In this document: positions 17,634-26,685 of the stretch, piece after piece
Layout: the number at the start of each line of letters is the position of its first letter
Numbering within the stretch: position 1 is the stretch's first letter
Assembly: GCF_001704115.1 (NCBI RefSeq)
Contig: NZ_CP016895.1
Coordinates: 3,038,001-3,102,000, forward strand
Direction: 5' to 3'
DNA: 64,000 bases
From: Acinetobacter larvae
GTDB taxonomy: Bacteria > Pseudomonadota > Gammaproteobacteria > Pseudomonadales > Moraxellaceae
The notes under the pieces: generated by a model
What the model saw: only the letters and a program-made list of their open reading frames with translations
Told to the model about the DNA's origin: nothing
Database searches by the model: none
Translations under genes and position numbers: made by a program

Positions 17634-18410
17634 TTACTCACCAGACTGCCGCGGTGACCTCGACGACAGTTGCTGCGGCGCTCTGTGCTTTTGCTTGAGC
17701 AACTGTGGCAACCGACACAACATCCCCGCAAACAAACGGGCATGAGACTTGGTTAAACCCAAATTATCTTTCCAAAGATGAAAATGCGAAATCCCCTGTT
17801 CAGGATAAATCACAGCAGTGGGCAGATTGATAAATACTGCATTATGCCACTTTAAACGCACCAAAATTTCAGAATCAAAACTCATATCTGCACCAAGTTT
17901 GGCTTGCGCTAAAACTTTGCAGGTCGCAGCTAAGGGATAGACGCGAAAACCACACATGCTGTCATGGATGTCAAAAGATAAGGTATTAATCCACACCCAA
18001 ATATGAGTTAGATAGCGTGCATATAAGCGTTTTTTCGGTACAGTCGCATCATAAATCGGTTGGCCAATCACCACCGCGTCTGGATGAGCAGCCGAAGTCT
18101 CTAAAAACCGAGCGATATCAGGCCAATGATGCTGACCATCCGCATCAATCTGTAAAGCATGCGTCATCCCTTGCGTATAAGCATGGGTCAAGCCCGTCAT
18201 CACCGCTTGACCTTTGCCCATGTTGTGGGCGTGTTCTAATAGCGCAACCTGATCAAAATCTTGTGCGAGTTGGCGCAACAAGGCACTACAGCTTGCATCA
18301 CTGCCGTCATTGACCAGATAAATCGGCAAGCCATATTGCTTTAATTGCGTCAATAAGGCAGTGAGATAATGCGGATGATTATAAACAGGGACCACAAAAC
18401 AGTAAGACAT
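17634..18410 (-). CDS. Family 2 glycosyltransferase of the APE cluster
   Basis: A 258-residue GT-A fold enzyme: CFVVPVYNHP at the N-terminus, VNDGSD (residues 33-38) for nucleotide binding, and the metal-binding DAD (89-91) in LQIDADGQHHWPDI. DSMCGFRVYPL and MSFDSEILVRL are typical of the polyprenyl-phosphate or lipid-directed GT2 group. No transmembrane helix is obvious. It likely adds a sugar to the lipid anchor of the aryl polyene. It lies 15 bases after the AMP-ligase gene and 5 before the acyltransferase. Confidence 0.9.
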   Translation of the reverse strand: MSYCFVVPVYNHPHYLTALLTQLKQYGLPIYLVNDGSDASCSALLRQLAQDFDQVALLEHAHNMGKGQAVMTGLTHAYTQGMTHALQIDADGQHHWPDIARFLETSAAHPDAVVIGQPIYDATVPKKRLYARYLTHIWVWINTLSFDIHDSMCGFRVYPLAATCKVLAQAKLGADMSFDSEILVRLKWHNAVFINLPTAVIYPEQGISHFHLWKDNLGLTKSHARLFAGMLCRLPQLLKQKHRAPQQLSSRSPRQSGE

Positions 18411-18425
18411 CGATCTATTGCTCCG

Positions 18426-20099
18426 CTATGCCAGCGCATCAGTTTGAAATACCAAACGTCCTGAGGCGAGCATATCGTCATGCTGGGTTAGGCTAAAAAT
18501 AATTTTATTGTGCTTGCGTTGTAACTGTAAGTCGCACAACGCATAAGGCTGGATAACTTTTTGAAATTTAATTTGCTCCAGTGCGCAACAAGCACCGAGA
18601 TCAGACCAGTGATTTTTGGCAAAGCTTTGTATAAAAGCAATTTGCCCAACGCCCGGATAGATGGGATAGTCTGGGAAATGCCCCACAAAACAACGCAATT
18701 CAGGAGGAAATTCGAGGGTAAGCGTGATTGCGTCACTGCTTGTCTGCTGTGTCAACAACACGGGTAAATCTTGTGCTACAAATAAATCTCGCATCTGCTG
18801 CGCAGATAATTTAGCTTGGGCATTTTGTGGTAACTGCTGTAAAAAGCGCCACTTTTTAGGAATCGCAATGCCTTCTAAACGCTGTTGTAGCTGATGTTTC
18901 AGTGCCTTAACACAGGCAGCTTTGCCTTCTTGTATCAGCTGGTGTCGGGCTGTTGCCGTCAGCACCACCACGGCTGCAAGCAATTGCCGCTGCTGATGTG
19001 TTAATAACAAGACATGACATTGCTCAACCTCAGCTAACTGTTGAATTTCATGTTCAATCTCATCTAAGCTAATACGCTTTTCTTCCAATTTAACAATACG
19101 ATCCACTCGACCTAGCAAGCGAAAGCTGCCTGTTTGTGCAGCACCGACAAGGTCAATGCGATCCCCTGTGGCAATCCAATCCTGTTGATAAGCATGGGCT
19201 GTTTTGACCAACAGTTGCTCTTGCTGTGCGGCTATCTTGACATTGGCAAAGGCTTGCCATAAAGCCTCGTCTTGTTGGCGATAAGCAATGCCACCCGTTT
19301 CTGAGCTTCCTAAAATTTCAACAATGTCATGCCCAACTTCAGCGCGCACGCCACTGGGTAAACGCCCACCAGAACTCAATAACAATTGACAACGCTGTAA
19401 CCGCACATCGGCACCCCAACGTTTTAACACCGCTGGACTAGCAACCACATAATTTGCATAAGCACGCTGCTGTAACTGGGTTTGAGCCTGAACAATATCT
19501 TCAGGAAAAGCCAATTGTTTCCGATAAAAGCCACGACCGCTACTCAGAGGCCACAACAATTTAAATAACAACCCATAGATATGCTGATGACTCACACTGG
19601 CTACAGCGATCGCGTGATCTGCCAATGAAAAATGCTCTTCCAGCCCCTGTACTTCTAGCAACAACTGCTTCAAATTGCGCGGAATTTGTTTGGCCACACC
19701 AGTTGAACCCGAGGTAAAAAAGCAAATGCTGCTCTCAGCCATCAATGCATCATCGAGTTCAATCGCATCTGCTCGACGCTGCACTGTGGCATGATCTAAC
19801 TGAATATTTTGCCACGTCAAAAAATAAACCTGTTGTGCCGCCCACTGTTGCTCCAAGCTTGCAACACGATGCGGTGGTAAGATCAATTTCTTGCCAGCCA
19901 ATAACGCAGCAAAAAACAGCACTAAAAACTGATAACTGTCTTGTTGCCATAACAACCAGGTCTGTTGTTGTAGGGCAGCAATAGCCTGTTGTTGCCCGGC
20001 AACATCTTGCCAAAACTCAGCAAAATCAATGGTATTACCCTGTTCATCTAGACATAGAATATTGTTGCGATAGGACTGTGAACTCAAATGACACAACAT
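18426..20099 (-). CDS. AMP-ligase fused to a FabA/FabZ-like hotdog dehydratase domain (APE cluster)
   Basis: A 557-residue two-domain protein. Residues about 1-440 are an acyl-AMP ligase: FFTSGSTGVAK (128-137) is the ATP P-loop, LGSSETGG the substrate/AMP segment, IATGDRIDL and LGRVDRIVKLEEKRISLDEIE the hinge, and LPQNAQAKLS carries the C-terminal Lys. Residues about 450-557 are a hotdog domain with the FabA/FabZ signature GHFPDYPIYPGVG (His474). The ligase should activate and load the aryl starter acid onto ACP, while the hotdog part supplies a dehydratase function. Only 3 bases separate it from the membrane-protein gene upstream. Confidence 0.9.
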   Translation of the reverse strand: MLCHLSSQSYRNNILCLDEQGNTIDFAEFWQDVAGQQQAIAALQQQTWLLWQQDSYQFLVLFFAALLAGKKLILPPHRVASLEQQWAAQQVYFLTWQNIQLDHATVQRRADAIELDDALMAESSICFFTSGSTGVAKQIPRNLKQLLLEVQGLEEHFSLADHAIAVASVSHQHIYGLLFKLLWPLSSGRGFYRKQLAFPEDIVQAQTQLQQRAYANYVVASPAVLKRWGADVRLQRCQLLLSSGGRLPSGVRAEVGHDIVEILGSSETGGIAYRQQDEALWQAFANVKIAAQQEQLLVKTAHAYQQDWIATGDRIDLVGAAQTGSFRLLGRVDRIVKLEEKRISLDEIEHEIQQLAEVEQCHVLLLTHQQRQLLAAVVVLTATARHQLIQEGKAACVKALKHQLQQRLEGIAIPKKWRFLQQLPQNAQAKLSAQQMRDLFVAQDLPVLLTQQTSSDAITLTLEFPPELRCFVGHFPDYPIYPGVGQIAFIQSFAKNHWSDLGACCALEQIKFQKVIQPYALCDLQLQRKHNKIIFSLTQHDDMLASGRLVFQTDALA

Positions 20100-20102
20100 A
20101 AC

Positions 20103-20648
20103 TTATTCATCACTCAAAGCATGGCGTCGTTGTTGGCGACGACGTAAAATATATTCAGAAAGTAGCAATATTCCCATCAACAGATAAGCAATCAACCCAT
20201 TATAAAGTACCCAAATCTGAGTACTGCACCAGTACACGGTATAGTAGGCTATTGCGCCATTCAGTAAAAAAAACACGCACCAAACCTTGGTCACTTGACG
20301 CGTCCAGATCACACCTGTTTCTGGTAGATCTGGCTGTAAGATTCGTGCAAAACGCTCAATCATGGAGGGTGGTTTGCATAGCGTTATGGCAAAAATGCTC
20401 AGTGCTGCGATATTCATCAACACGGGATAGAGCTTTAACCAAGCTTGTTGCGGAAAGCATAAACTCAATCCGCCACAAAACAAGGCAATGCCGGTTAATG
20501 GCCACAATAACAACTGACTACGATCCCAAAACCGTAATACAGCCAAGGCGATCAGCAATACACTTCCCCACAGCAATTGCCCTTGCAGCAAACTATAGCC
20601 CACCACCAAAGGGTAGCAGAGCATCAACAGCAGACTGAGGATACGCAA
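20103..20648 (-). CDS. Small integral membrane protein of the APE cluster
   Basis: A 181-residue hydrophobic protein with about five to six membrane helices (for example residues 1-20, 25-42, 50-65, 75-92, 118-138 and 145-165) and an Arg-rich cytoplasmic tail RRRQQRRH. A protein of this kind, of the COG4648 type, lies next to the acyl carrier proteins in APE clusters. It has no recognisable catalytic motif, though PPSMIERFARILQPDLPETGVIWTRQVTKVW is a conserved-looking polar loop. Function unknown; scaffolding of the synthesis complex at the membrane is conceivable. Confidence 0.8.
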   Translation of the reverse strand: MRILSLLLMLCYPLVVGYSLLQGQLLWGSVLLIALAVLRFWDRSQLLLWPLTGIALFCGGLSLCFPQQAWLKLYPVLMNIAALSIFAITLCKPPSMIERFARILQPDLPETGVIWTRQVTKVWCVFFLLNGAIAYYTVYWCSTQIWVLYNGLIAYLLMGILLLSEYILRRRQQRRHALSDE

Positions 20649-20655
20649 AATGCCC

Positions 20656-20904
20656 TTACTCAGCAGTCATGTTTTGAATCACAGCCACTACATCGGCAAT
20701 GGTTCGAACGGCTTTAAAGTCTTCAGCTTGTACTTGCTTACCGGTGAGTTGTTTAATTTTTACAACCAAATCAATTGCATCAATACTATCTACATCTAAA
20801 TCTGTATATAGGTTGGAGTCCAATTGAATCGTATTGGGTTCGATTTCAAATAACTCTTGCATCCATTCTCTTAAGTGAGTCAATACTTCTTGTTGCGTTA
20901 ACAT
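20656..20904 (-). CDS. Acyl carrier protein of the APE cluster (second in operon order)
   Basis: An 82-residue acidic carrier protein with the phosphopantetheine attachment Ser40 in DLDVDSIDAIDLVVKIKQ. It would hold the starter or the growing polyene as a thioester. A very strong purine-rich ribosome site (GGGGGGAG) precedes the ATG, so high expression is expected. It lies 12 bases after the first ACP gene. Confidence 0.93.
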   Translation of the reverse strand: MLTQQEVLTHLREWMQELFEIEPNTIQLDSNLYTDLDVDSIDAIDLVVKIKQLTGKQVQAEDFKAVRTIADVVAVIQNMTAE

Positions 20905-20916
20905 GGCTCCCCCCTT

Positions 20917-21177
20917 TTAATTTTGACGTTGTGATTCGATTAATTGCACTAAACTATGCACGGATTTGAAATATTCACGCGTCTCAGTAGATTCCGCATT
21001 CAAATGAATATTATAGTTTTTTTTCAATGCCACGCCCAATTCTAGCGCATCAATTGAATCTAGTCCCAAACCTTCCCCAAATAAAGGTGCATCATTGTCG
21101 ATATCATCAATGGCGATATCTTCTAACGCTAAAACATCGATAATCATCTGTTTTAGTTCATCTGCTAAACTGCTCAT
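20917..21177 (-). CDS. Acyl carrier protein of the APE cluster (first in operon order)
   Basis: An 86-residue acyl carrier protein, MSSLADELKQMIIDVLALEDIAIDDID..., with the attachment Ser41 in LGLDSIDALELGVALKK. The frame extends seven codons upstream to a TTG at 21198, but the ATG at 21177 gives a normal ACP start. Together with the next gene it forms the pair of ACPs usual in APE systems. It follows a 427-base spacer and so probably heads its own transcript. Confidence 0.92.
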   Translation of the reverse strand: MSSLADELKQMIIDVLALEDIAIDDIDNDAPLFGEGLGLDSIDALELGVALKKNYNIHLNAESTETREYFKSVHSLVQLIESQRQN

Positions 21178-21604
21178 CTTCGTGTAACTCTTGTTCAATA
21201 AATTTTCTTCAATGAAAAATGCCGCTTTTTGATAAAGTGTTATACAACGCCTTATAAAAACATTGGCATATTTTCAAACTTATACCTAGCTCAACTTCGG
21301 TCTAGCCCAACTGAGGTGTAGTGCAACTGAGGTCTAGCCCAATCGGCAAGATCGCAATCGTTTTAACCTTGCCATCTTGCATTCAATCAAACGGATAATC
21401 ATTGTTCATCGTCTGTTTAGCTTTCAGAAAGCGCTATTTGATGATGGTCACCCACAGCATCATATAAAAGCTTTCAAAATATAAAGTTTACAGACTGCTA
21501 CGCTTTCGGATTATTTTAAATTGCTGTGCATTTTACTCAATTGACCAAAGAGATAAAGTTTTATCTCTATAGACACACTCAATTGTATGCTTTAACTACA
21601 CCAA
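21178..21604. other. Long spacer within the APE cluster, probable promoter region
   Basis: This 427-base gap lies between the PlsC-like and first ACP genes, all on the minus strand. It contains the 16-bp tandem repeat at 21286-21349 and AT-rich DNA at 21450-21600. Since the genes on either side are otherwise packed, a promoter for the ACP-led operon is likely here. I cannot fix its boxes. Confidence 0.5.
21286..21349. repeat. 16-bp tandem repeat upstream of the ACP genes
   Basis: Units at 21286-21301, 21302-21317 and 21318-21333 follow CTAGCCCAACTGAGGT with a few changes, and a partial fourth copy (CTAGCCCAA) starts at 21334. The period is constant and the array lies in the noncoding spacer upstream of the ACP-led operon. 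It could be slippage or a set of regulator sites. Confidence 0.8.
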
Positions 21605-22414
21605 TCATTCATTAGCAACTGTTTTACTTAACTCTCGATAAAAAAACTGCTGCAACTGACGATTTAAAGCCCGAACATTGCGTGGATTCACGCTTAAATC
21701 TTCCAGTAAATCATTTAACTGTAATGCATCCATGATTTTAATCTCGATATGAAATGCACGCTGGGGAATCTTATACCATTTCTCATTTTTACTCAGCGTT
21801 GACGGGGTACAACGAATCACAATGGGACGTATCGGCAATTGTGTTCGTAACGCAATATTGGCTGCACCACGTTGAAAGTCATTTAAAATCTCAGCTTTGG
21901 CGGTACGAGTACCTTCTGGAAAGATCAATAATGAGCTTTGCTCATCTTGTTTAAGGGTTGCAATACAGTCCTGAATAAACTGCTCAGAACCAGCATTAAT
22001 AATATAACCGGCACTGCTAATCGGACCATGGGTAAAAGGATTATCCAATAACGCCTGTTTGACCACACAATGTGCTGGTTTCATTGCAGCCAATAGTAAA
22101 ACCACATCAATTAATGTTGGATGGTTTGCAATCACCAATTCTTGCGGTGCAGATTGTAGTTTTTCTAGCCCCTCAATGTGATAACTCATCACACCGAGTT
22201 TATTGACCAACAGCACAAAACTTTTAAAGGCATATTTGATCACCAGCTTTGCTTGTTGCTCACGCTGTGCCGGTGTTTTTGCAGTCAGTTTTAATATCGG
22301 TGCAATACAGCCAGCAATGACCACACCACCGACCCCAAAACTGACAAAGCTCATGCCTGTGGCAGCGACACGCCAGCCATAATTTATTTTTCGTTTGATC
22401 AATTTTACCAACAT
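21605..22414 (-). CDS. 1-acyl-glycerol-3-phosphate acyltransferase-like protein (PlsC family) of the APE cluster
   Basis: A 269-residue lysophospholipid acyltransferase with an N-terminal membrane segment (residues 17-40), the catalytic HX4D motif His98-Asp103 in IANHPTLIDVV, and the acceptor motif FPEGTRT. It probably builds or remodels the lipid part to which the polyene is joined. It begins within the ketosynthase-like gene upstream (10-base overlap), so the two are cotranslated and head the cluster. Confidence 0.88.
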   Translation of the reverse strand: MLVKLIKRKINYGWRVAATGMSFVSFGVGGVVIAGCIAPILKLTAKTPAQREQQAKLVIKYAFKSFVLLVNKLGVMSYHIEGLEKLQSAPQELVIANHPTLIDVVLLLAAMKPAHCVVKQALLDNPFTHGPISSAGYIINAGSEQFIQDCIATLKQDEQSSLLIFPEGTRTAKAEILNDFQRGAANIALRTQLPIRPIVIRCTPSTLSKNEKWYKIPQRAFHIEIKIMDALQLNDLLEDLSVNPRNVRALNRQLQQFFYRELSKTVANE

Positions 22415-23037
22415 TTATACCAAGCCTGATCCTGCCGAATTGCAGCATTCTGCCAAAACTTATAAAAATCAAGAGCATCATGATAGTATGCGCGATGATT
22501 TGCCCGAGCCACTGCAGGCAGGTCAAGGCTTAAATTGGCATGTTCCAAACTGACGATGGCACTGAGTGCAAAACCTTCAAAAGCTTCTGCATCTTGATAG
22601 AGCTCAGGCAAGGCTTGTTCATAATACACCAGCATAACCTTAGCCTGAGGGTGTTGTTTTAACCAAGCATACGCATCGACTAAGGCTTCAGACCAGCTGG
22701 CAGACACGCTGGTTGATGGCGTATCATCTTGAAATAAAATAGAATATAAACCTGCGATTGCATTATGTACCGACGTAGAAAATGCCGTAGGCGAAGCCGG
22801 TTGGTCCTGTAAAATATCTTCTAAAATTTTCAGCGTTTTACTTTCGTCAGCATATTGACTTGCCCAAATCATGTAGTCGACCGAACTTCCGGCTAAACAC
22901 TGTGCTGCACTATCTAAGGCTAATTTGGCAAGTGTCGATAAACGTCGACGCTGCATGGCAGGAATTGATGAAAGTGCTTCATAATGATTGTCGGTGATCA
23001 CTTGATATCGCACACACGATAAGTTGATTGAAATCAT
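22405..23037 (-). CDS. Short beta-ketoacyl-synthase-like protein (first gene of the APE cluster)
   Basis: A 210-residue protein resembling only the N-terminal half of a ketosynthase fold (PF13723-type, often labelled chain-length factor): MISINLSCVRYQVITD..., RRRLSTLAKLALDSAAQCL, YMIWASQYADESKTLKILEDI and SPTAFSTSVHNAIAGLYSIL. The last segment aligns with the region around the active cysteine of true ketosynthases, but Cys is replaced (HNAIAG), so it cannot condense by itself. It is a regular companion in APE clusters; the role is not known to me. The 162-base region between it and der should contain the cluster promoter. Confidence 0.83.
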   Translation of the reverse strand: MISINLSCVRYQVITDNHYEALSSIPAMQRRRLSTLAKLALDSAAQCLAGSSVDYMIWASQYADESKTLKILEDILQDQPASPTAFSTSVHNAIAGLYSILFQDDTPSTSVSASWSEALVDAYAWLKQHPQAKVMLVYYEQALPELYQDAEAFEGFALSAIVSLEHANLSLDLPAVARANHRAYYHDALDFYKFWQNAAIRQDQAWYKCW

Positions 23038-23140
23038 GATTCATCAAATACCAATTTTTATTGAAACGAATTTTATTGGGGCAGAAGTATAGCAGTCTAA
23101 GGCTTAAAAGAATATCGTTATATCAAGAAAACAGCCGGCA

Positions 23141-23175
23141 AAAAAAAACCAAGCATTTCATTTTGCTTGGTTTTT
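23141..23175 (-). terminator. Rho-independent terminator after der
   Basis: AAAACCAAGC (23145-23154) and GCTTGGTTTT (23165-23174) form a 10-bp stem. Read on the minus strand the hairpin ends in a run of T, 25 bases after the der stop, and separates der from the APE cluster. Confidence 0.88.
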
Positions 23176-23199
23176 AATGATAATTGGGATCAAAAAAGC

Positions 23200-24609
23200 T
23201 TAACGTTTAAACTTTTTCTCTGCCTTTTTGAACTTCTGGACATAACGACGACGACGTGCTGCCACCCGTTCATCCACTTGAGACTTGCGTCCTTCAAATG
23301 GGTTTTCAGAGGTTCTAAAATCAATTTTGACTGGTGTACCTTCTAGTTTATACACTTTACGGAACACGTTTTCGAGGTAACGACGATAATCCGCTGGGGT
23401 TTTGTCGACTTTATTACCATGAATCACAATCGTCGGTGGATTTTGCCCGCCCATATGGGCATAACGCATCTTGATCCGGCGCCCACTAATCATTGGCGGT
23501 TGATGGGCATCTGTTGCATCATTCAAAATTTGCGTCAGTTTAGAGGGGGTGACTTTGAGATTAGAAGAATCATACGCACGGTGAATCGATGGATATAAAT
23601 CTCCCACACCCGTGCCATGTAATGCTGAAATTAAATGCACACGCGCCCAAGGAATAAAATCAAAACGACGTTCGATATCCATCTTACATTGGCTACGCGC
23701 ATAATCGCTCATGTTATCCCATTTATTAATGGCAATGACCATGGCACGACCAGCCTCTAAGGCATATCCGATCAAATGCAAATCTTGCTCGACCACACCT
23801 TCACGCGCATCGATAACCACCACCACCACATGCGCATCTTTAATCGCTTGTAGGGTTTTTACGATAGAGAATTTCTCTACCATTTCATCAACTTTACCTT
23901 TGCGGCGCACCCCTGCTGTATCGATCAGGGTATATTTACGTTCATTGCGCTCAAAAGGAATATAGACCGAATCACGCGTGGTACCTGGCATATCAAATAC
24001 CACAACACGGTCTTCGCCCAACAAACGGTTTACTAGCGTTGACTTACCCACATTCGGACGACCAATCACCGCCAAACGTAAACCGGTTGCTTGATCGAGC
24101 GCTTCTGGATTTTCGTCTTCAGGAACATCTTCCAAGACATCTTCCAGCATCTGCGCCACACCACGACCATGACTGGCTGCAACTTGAATCGGCTCACCCA
24201 AACCAAGTTTATAAAACTCAACAATAGCCGCTTCTGCATGTACGCCATCGACTTTATTGGCAACCAAGAAGACTTTTTTGCCTAAAGTCCGTAATTCACG
24301 GGCGATCTGCTCATCAGATGCCAACAGACCCGCGCGAGCATCAACAACAAATACAATTAAATCAGCTTCATGAATAGCAGTTTTTGACTGCTCTGCCATA
24401 TAGGCATCAATCCCAGCTTCACTTTCACCGATCCCACCAGTGTCCACCACAATAAAGGACTTGTTTTGAAACACAGCATCGCCATATTTACGGTCACGTG
24501 TAAGCCCTGCAAAATCTGCGACCAAAGCATCGCGACTTTTAGTGATTTGATTGAATAATGTAGATTTTCCAACGTTGGGGCGGCCAATCAGCGCAATAAC
24601 GGGTTTCAT
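23200..24609 (-). CDS. der: Ribosome-associated GTPase Der (EngA)
   Basis: An essential GTPase for maturation of the large ribosomal subunit. The 469-residue protein has the unmistakable double G-domain layout: a first P-loop [13 protein letters not shown] at the N-terminus with DTGGIG and NKVDG, a second [13 protein letters not shown] near residue 190 with [10 protein letters not shown] and NKWDN, and a C-terminal KH-like domain ending in a basic tail ([18 protein letters not shown]). It follows bamB by 190 bases in the common bamB-der order. Confidence 0.98.
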   Translation of the reverse strand: MKPVIALIGRPNVGKSTLFNQITKSRDALVADFAGLTRDRKYGDAVFQNKSFIVVDTGGIGESEAGIDAYMAEQSKTAIHEADLIVFVVDARAGLLASDEQIARELRTLGKKVFLVANKVDGVHAEAAIVEFYKLGLGEPIQVAASHGRGVAQMLEDVLEDVPEDENPEALDQATGLRLAVIGRPNVGKSTLVNRLLGEDRVVVFDMPGTTRDSVYIPFERNERKYTLIDTAGVRRKGKVDEMVEKFSIVKTLQAIKDAHVVVVVIDAREGVVEQDLHLIGYALEAGRAMVIAINKWDNMSDYARSQCKMDIERRFDFIPWARVHLISALHGTGVGDLYPSIHRAYDSSNLKVTPSKLTQILNDATDAHQPPMISGRRIKMRYAHMGGQNPPTIVIHGNKVDKTPADYRRYLENVFRKVYKLEGTPVKIDFRTSENPFEGRKSQVDERVAARRRRYVQKFKKAEKKFKR

Positions 24610-24699
24610 ACAATAACCTTTATTTAAAAACCAGCCATCTCACATGGCATGAGCACCAGTATATATTGAATCGGGGTTTTAACTTAAATTTTAGCTTAA

Positions 24700-24745
24700 C
24701 AAAAACGAAAATACGGGGATCTGAATGTTGATTCAAATTCCCCGA
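24700..24745 (-). terminator. Probable terminator after bamB
   Basis: A hairpin with outer arms CGGGGA (24714-24719) and TCCCCG (24739-24744) and inner arms TGAAT/ATTCA is followed, on the minus strand, by a T-rich stretch (TATTTTCGTTTTT). It lies 55 bases after the bamB stop and would separate bamB from der. Confidence 0.7.
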
Positions 24746-24799
24746 CAAAGCTTTACCCTTGAATGGGTGGCGAAGTGTATCACAACCACACTGCTAAAA

Positions 24800-25948
24800 T
24801 TAAGGCGTTTTCCAAGCAGTCAATGCACCTTTACGGGTTGAGACAAACAATTGTCCATCTACCACGCGTAATGAGCGTACATCACCACTGGTTTTAGAGC
24901 GTCCGAGTAACTGCCCTGAGTTTGGATCAAATAAGTGCAATACACCATCATAGTCCCCTACAACCAAATAGCGACCAAAGGCAACAGGGTTACTGAGATT
25001 GCGATGCAATAATTGATTATTGCGCCAGATTTCTTGACCGCTGAGCAAATCATAAGCCACCAGCTCACCCTCAGTTGTGGCAACAAAAACTTTGTTGTCC
25101 ACGACACCAGGACCACTTAGGCTGCTGACATTTTCACTCCACACCACTTGTTGACTCGCCAAATCCAAGACGGTCACTTGTCCTTGGAAGCTGGTGGTTA
25201 CCACATACTGTGCCACCACGATTGGATCGGAATTGATGTCAATCAAACGTTGAATATCCGAACGCCCTTCACTAACAGCAACGCGGCGCTGCATGCGAGG
25301 TACACCACTCAAACTGTCAATCACATAGACATAACCATTTGAGGTGGAGATCAACACATTTTCTTCACCCAAAGCCACAGGTGCAGCATGACCACGTAAA
25401 CTCAACTGAGCATGCGGCAATTTATAGGTCCAGACTTGTTGACCCGTTTCGGTATTAAAGGCAAAGACCGTACCGTCATTGGCAATCACAATGGTACGAT
25501 TCCCTTGAATCAAAGCTGGGCTAATACTCGCACCTGAAATCTGCGCAAGCCATTTTTCTTGACCGTTACTTTGATCGATTGCAAAGACTTGACCTTTATG
25601 GTTACCCACAACCACTAAGCCTTGTGCCGCTGCAACACCTGAGCTTAAACCGATTTTACTGACGCGTTGTGACCAAAGACGTTGTTTACCTTGATACGCT
25701 GCAACACTGCCTTTAGGATCAAGTAGAAAAACCACACCATTGTCACTATCCATTCTTAAACGCAATGGATCCTCTTGACTGGTTGAGGCAACGCTCTGGC
25801 TAAATACCGGCACCAAACTGCTTGCCTGTGCAAGTTTAGGCAGAGGATTGGGCTTAATCTTTTCTTCTTTCACTTTTTTGCTAGAACAGCCAGCAATCAC
25901 TGCAGACAAAATCGCCAAAGCGAAGGGTATTATGTATTTTCTTTCCAT
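24800..25948 (-). CDS. bamB: Outer membrane protein assembly factor BamB
   Basis: A lipoprotein of the BAM complex that inserts beta-barrel proteins into the outer membrane. The 382-residue product has a signal peptide with lipobox IAGC (Cys21) and then repeated PQQ-like beta-propeller blades such as GLVVVGNHKGQVFAIDQSNGQEKWLAQISG and TVFAFNTETGQQVWTYKL. Its ATG shares one base with the stop of the upstream YfgM-like gene. Secure. Confidence 0.97.
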   Translation of the reverse strand: MERKYIIPFALAILSAVIAGCSSKKVKEEKIKPNPLPKLAQASSLVPVFSQSVASTSQEDPLRLRMDSDNGVVFLLDPKGSVAAYQGKQRLWSQRVSKIGLSSGVAAAQGLVVVGNHKGQVFAIDQSNGQEKWLAQISGASISPALIQGNRTIVIANDGTVFAFNTETGQQVWTYKLPHAQLSLRGHAAPVALGEENVLISTSNGYVYVIDSLSGVPRMQRRVAVSEGRSDIQRLIDINSDPIVVAQYVVTTSFQGQVTVLDLASQQVVWSENVSSLSGPGVVDNKVFVATTEGELVAYDLLSGQEIWRNNQLLHRNLSNPVAFGRYLVVGDYDGVLHLFDPNSGQLLGRSKTSGDVRSLRVVDGQLFVSTRKGALTAWKTP

Positions 25949-26652
25949 TAAAGCTCATCCACATGCGTTAATATTGGGCGCTCAAGATCAGGATCTTCTA
26001 CTAATACGCCAACACTTTCGAGTTTAATTTGTAAAATTTGACGTTCTTGTTTACGTTCAATCAAAGTATTCCAAGCCGCTTGATACGCTTTTTTGGCATT
26101 TGCTATATCATTTTTGGCGACATAAATATCCCCACGCGCTTCATCTACTGTTGCTTTAAACGTATCTTCTTGAACTTTATCTAAGGTTTTTAAAGCAACA
26201 TCAAATTTCTTTTGTGCCAGTTGCGTATCGGCCAACTGAATCAATAAAATGCTTCTTAAACCTTCATCTTTCAATTTTGAAGATTCAGCTTTGGTTAAAA
26301 TGCGCTCAGCCAAAGCATAATCATTTTTATTGTACGCTTGCTTTGCCATAACCAATTGTGCTTGCAAAGCTTGTACGGAGTCTGGATCTTCTTGCAGGAT
26401 ACTCTCGGCTGATGCTGCTAATGCGGCAAAGGCTTTGGCATCGGGCTGATCACCCAAAGCGCGCGCTTCATCCATAAACATCGCAGTTTTTGCAGTTTGC
26501 TTTTGTAGCTTGGCAGTATTTTTATTTTGCCAATATTGCCAAGCAAAAAATGCAATCAGCGCAACCAAAATCAAACTCAAGACTTTTGAGCCATATTTTT
26601 TCAAAAATGACTTTAGATCATCAAGTTGTTCATTCTCTGTCATTGCGCTCAT
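25948..26652 (-). CDS. YfgM-like TPR protein, ancillary SecYEG translocon factor
   Basis: A 234-residue membrane-anchored protein. Residues 20-45 hold one transmembrane helix (VLSLILVALIAFFAWQYWQN) after a short cytoplasmic tail, and the periplasmic part has TPR-like helices (ALAERILTKAESSK, QKKFDVALKTLDKVQED). YfgM proteins bind SecYEG with PpiD and help envelope proteins fold. The ATG at 26652 has an AAGGG ribosome site; a second ATG lies three codons in. It is coupled to bamB by a one-base overlap, the standard arrangement. Confidence 0.9.
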   Translation of the reverse strand: MSAMTENEQLDDLKSFLKKYGSKVLSLILVALIAFFAWQYWQNKNTAKLQKQTAKTAMFMDEARALGDQPDAKAFAALAASAESILQEDPDSVQALQAQLVMAKQAYNKNDYALAERILTKAESSKLKDEGLRSILLIQLADTQLAQKKFDVALKTLDKVQEDTFKATVDEARGDIYVAKNDIANAKKAYQAAWNTLIERKQERQILQIKLESVGVLVEDPDLERPILTHVDEL

Positions 26653-26685
26653 ATATTTACCCTTATATTTATGATTCTGGTCAAA

